Source: CAYJUM01 sp964478915
GTDB taxonomy: Bacteria; Nitrospirota; Nitrospiria; Nitrospirales; Nitrospiraceae
Assembly: GCA_964478915.1 (NCBI GenBank)
Contig: CAYZKG010000138.1
Location: 1-6,666, forward strand
Reading direction: 5' to 3'
Length of the DNA stretch: 6,666 nucleotides
Positions 5,322-6,666 of this stretch are shown piece after piece. Below the pieces are notes generated by a model that made no database searches, had not been told where the DNA came from, and worked only from the letters and a program-made list of their open reading frames with translations. The first letter of the stretch is position 1; the number at the start of each line of letters is the position of its first letter. Position numbers and translations under genes: made by a program.

Positions 5322-6320
5322 ATGAAGCTGGTCAGCTTTCAGATCCAGACCCCGGTCGGCCGTTTCACCCGGGTCGGGGCTCTGCACGGAGAGGGCATCG
5401 TGGATCTCAATATGGCGTGCGCTCGGATGCTCGCCGACCGGAACGAAGCGCAGCCCCGCCGCCTCGCCGACGCGATGGCGCCAGCTTCGATGCTAGAGTT
5501 GCTGGAGGGCGGCCCTTCGGCCATGGCTACGGCGCGGCAGGCCCTGGAGCATGTCATCCGGCTCGGCGAGTCGGACCTCGGGCCGGACGGCGAGCAGGTG
5601 TTGTACGCCGGGGCTGCCGCCCGTCGTGACAGTACGATTCGGCTCGCGGCCCCGCTCCCCAATCCTCCGTCACTGCGTGACTTCATCGCGTTTGAAGACC
5701 ATGTCGCCGCCACCTCCAAGAAGAGGGGGCAACCCATTCCGCCCGAATGGTACAAAGCGCCAGCGTACTACAAGGGGAATCATCGCACCATCATCGGTCC
5801 TGACGAAGACCTTCCATGGCCCCTGCAGACGACGAAGCTGGATTACGAGCTGGAGCTGGCGTGCATCATCGGCCGGAAGGGCCGGGATATCATCGAGCGG
5901 GAGGCCGCCGACTACATCGCGGGATACACCATCATGAATGACTTCAGCGCCCGGGACATTCAGTTCCAGGAGATGGCCTGCCGGATGGGCCCGGCAAAGG
6001 GCAAGGATTTCGCCACGGCGCTCGGGCCATGCCTCGTGACTCCTGATGAGATTCCGGACCTCAACGCGCTCAGCATGATCGCACGGGTGAACGGCGAGGT
6101 CTGGTCAACGGGACGGTTTGGCACCATTCACTGGTCGTTCCCACAGATGATCGAGCACGTCTCGCGGGGCGAGACGATATATGCCGGCGATGTGTTCGGC
6201 TCCGGAACGGTCGGTGGAGGCTGTGGACTCGAATTGGACCGGTTCCTGAAACCCGGGGACGTGGTGGAGCTGGAAATCCAGCCGATCGGCGTCTTGCGGA
6301 CCAGGATTATTCCATCGTGA
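5322..6320 (+). CDS. Fumarylacetoacetate hydrolase (FAH) family protein
   Basis: A 332-residue soluble metal-dependent hydrolase. In the homogentisate route it would cleave fumarylacetoacetate to fumarate and acetoacetate. Residues corresponding to mouse FAH can be placed in order: Asp120 and His127 in DFIAFEDHVAA (Asp126, His133, same spacing), Glu176 and Glu178 in DYELEL (Glu199, Glu201), Asp207 and Gln214 in MNDFSARDIQ (Asp233, Gln240), Lys228 in GKDF (near Lys253), and the GSGTVGGG loop at 293-300 (Thr350 region). It has a roughly 110-residue N-terminal segment, shorter than in true eukaryotic FAH (about 420 aa), so a related acylpyruvase or hydratase activity is possible; the upstream HGD homologue favours FAH. 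The only ribosome site is a weak AGG six bases or so before the ATG, and nearer in-frame alternatives at 5304 and 5316 are closed by stops. Confidence 0.82.
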   Translation: MKLVSFQIQTPVGRFTRVGALHGEGIVDLNMACARMLADRNEAQPRRLADAMAPASMLELLEGGPSAMATARQALEHVIRLGESDLGPDGEQVLYAGAAARRDSTIRLAAPLPNPPSLRDFIAFEDHVAATSKKRGQPIPPEWYKAPAYYKGNHRTIIGPDEDLPWPLQTTKLDYELELACIIGRKGRDIIEREAADYIAGYTIMNDFSARDIQFQEMACRMGPAKGKDFATALGPCLVTPDEIPDLNALSMIARVNGEVWSTGRFGTIHWSFPQMIEHVSRGETIYAGDVFGSGTVGGGCGLELDRFLKPGDVVELEIQPIGVLRTRIIPS

Positions 6321-6331
6321 GGCGAAACAGT

Positions 6332-6666
6332 ATGACTGTGAACCCACATAACACGGTCGCGGAAGACCGCGGTCTGGCGGAGCTGATCGAGCGGCAGCGG
6401 ACTCTGTACGACAGCCCGGCGATCGATTCCAGGCTAAAGGGCATCATCCGCGACTTTTCGGGATCCAAGCTTTCGGACTGGGACATCCACCGGATCCTCA
6501 GGACATCGCGCTCCGTGTTCTTCGATGCCCACGTAGAGATGGTGTCAGGGCATCACACCGCGACCTACCTCCGGTTCGAATCCATCGCGCGGTTTCCACA
6601 ACTGATCACGCTGATCGCCAGGGACATGGCCGACTGGATCCGGCAGACGTATCAACACGATCCCAT
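6332..6666 (+). CDS. Orotate-phosphoribosyltransferase-like protein, 5' part (partial)
   Basis: An open frame begins at ATG 6332, 11 bases after the FAH-family stop, with GAGG at 6319-6322 spanning that stop, and runs off the window after 111 codons. The segment VFFDAHVEMVSGHHTATYLR, followed by FESIARFPQLITLIARDMAD, matches the N-terminal part of PyrE-type phosphoribosyltransferases (the SGxHSxxYL pattern followed by a helix of the LxxxIAxxLA kind). These enzymes join a ring such as orotate to PRPP. The diagnostic PRPP loop would lie beyond the window, so activity and substrate cannot be judged. Close spacing suggests co-transcription with the dioxygenase genes; it may be a housekeeping gene read through or a PRTase with another base as substrate. 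Confidence 0.65.
   Translation, partial: MTVNPHNTVAEDRGLAELIERQRTLYDSPAIDSRLKGIIRDFSGSKLSDWDIHRILRTSRSVFFDAHVEMVSGHHTATYLRFESIARFPQLITLIARDMADWIRQTYQHDP

Overview
The window is high-GC bacterial DNA, with coding regions by eye around 60% G+C. It carries two divergent gene clusters facing away from a 276-base intergenic region whose core is strikingly AT-rich. No rRNA, tRNA, CRISPR array, transposase or integrase is visible. Nothing identifies the organism: an environmental Gram-negative-like bacterium fits the composition and the aromatic-metabolism genes, but a phylum assignment would be a guess.

Layout: the 3' end of an unidentified rightward gene (1-135) meets the end of a leftward cluster. 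Read leftward from about 3312, that cluster encodes (i) a heme-oxygenase-like diiron oxidase of the CADD/PqqC type (2602-3312), (ii) a Cro/CI-type helix-turn-helix regulator with an unrecognised C-terminal region (1597-2592, GTG start) and (iii) a tryptophanase-type PLP beta-eliminating lyase (203-1600). The regulator and lyase genes overlap by ATGA. From 3589 a rightward cluster encodes (iv) a single-domain VOC protein resembling only the catalytic half of 4-hydroxyphenylpyruvate dioxygenase (HPPD), (v) a bicupin homogentisate 1,2-dioxygenase homologue, (vi) a fumarylacetoacetate hydrolase-family protein and, after 11 bases, (vii) the 5' part of an orotate-phosphoribosyltransferase-like gene that runs off the window.

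Taken at face value, (iv)-(vi) are the three ring-attacking and chain-cleaving steps of the homogentisate route: 4-hydroxyphenylpyruvate to homogentisate, to maleylacetoacetate, then cleavage of fumarylacetoacetate. No maleylacetoacetate isomerase or aromatic aminotransferase is present. The divergent cluster adds a C-C lyase for tryptophan (or a related amino acid), an oxygen-activating diiron enzyme and a likely local regulator. The whole looks like an aromatic-amino-acid module under a shared promoter region. The half-length HPPD-like enzyme, the one-residue shift in the metal motif of the cupin enzyme and the diiron oxidase suggest that its true substrate may differ from plain tyrosine catabolism.

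The central region (3313-3588) contains a near-consensus -10 for the rightward cluster and a perfect 9-1-9 inverted repeat overlapping its -35, a good candidate operator for the regulator at 1597-2592.
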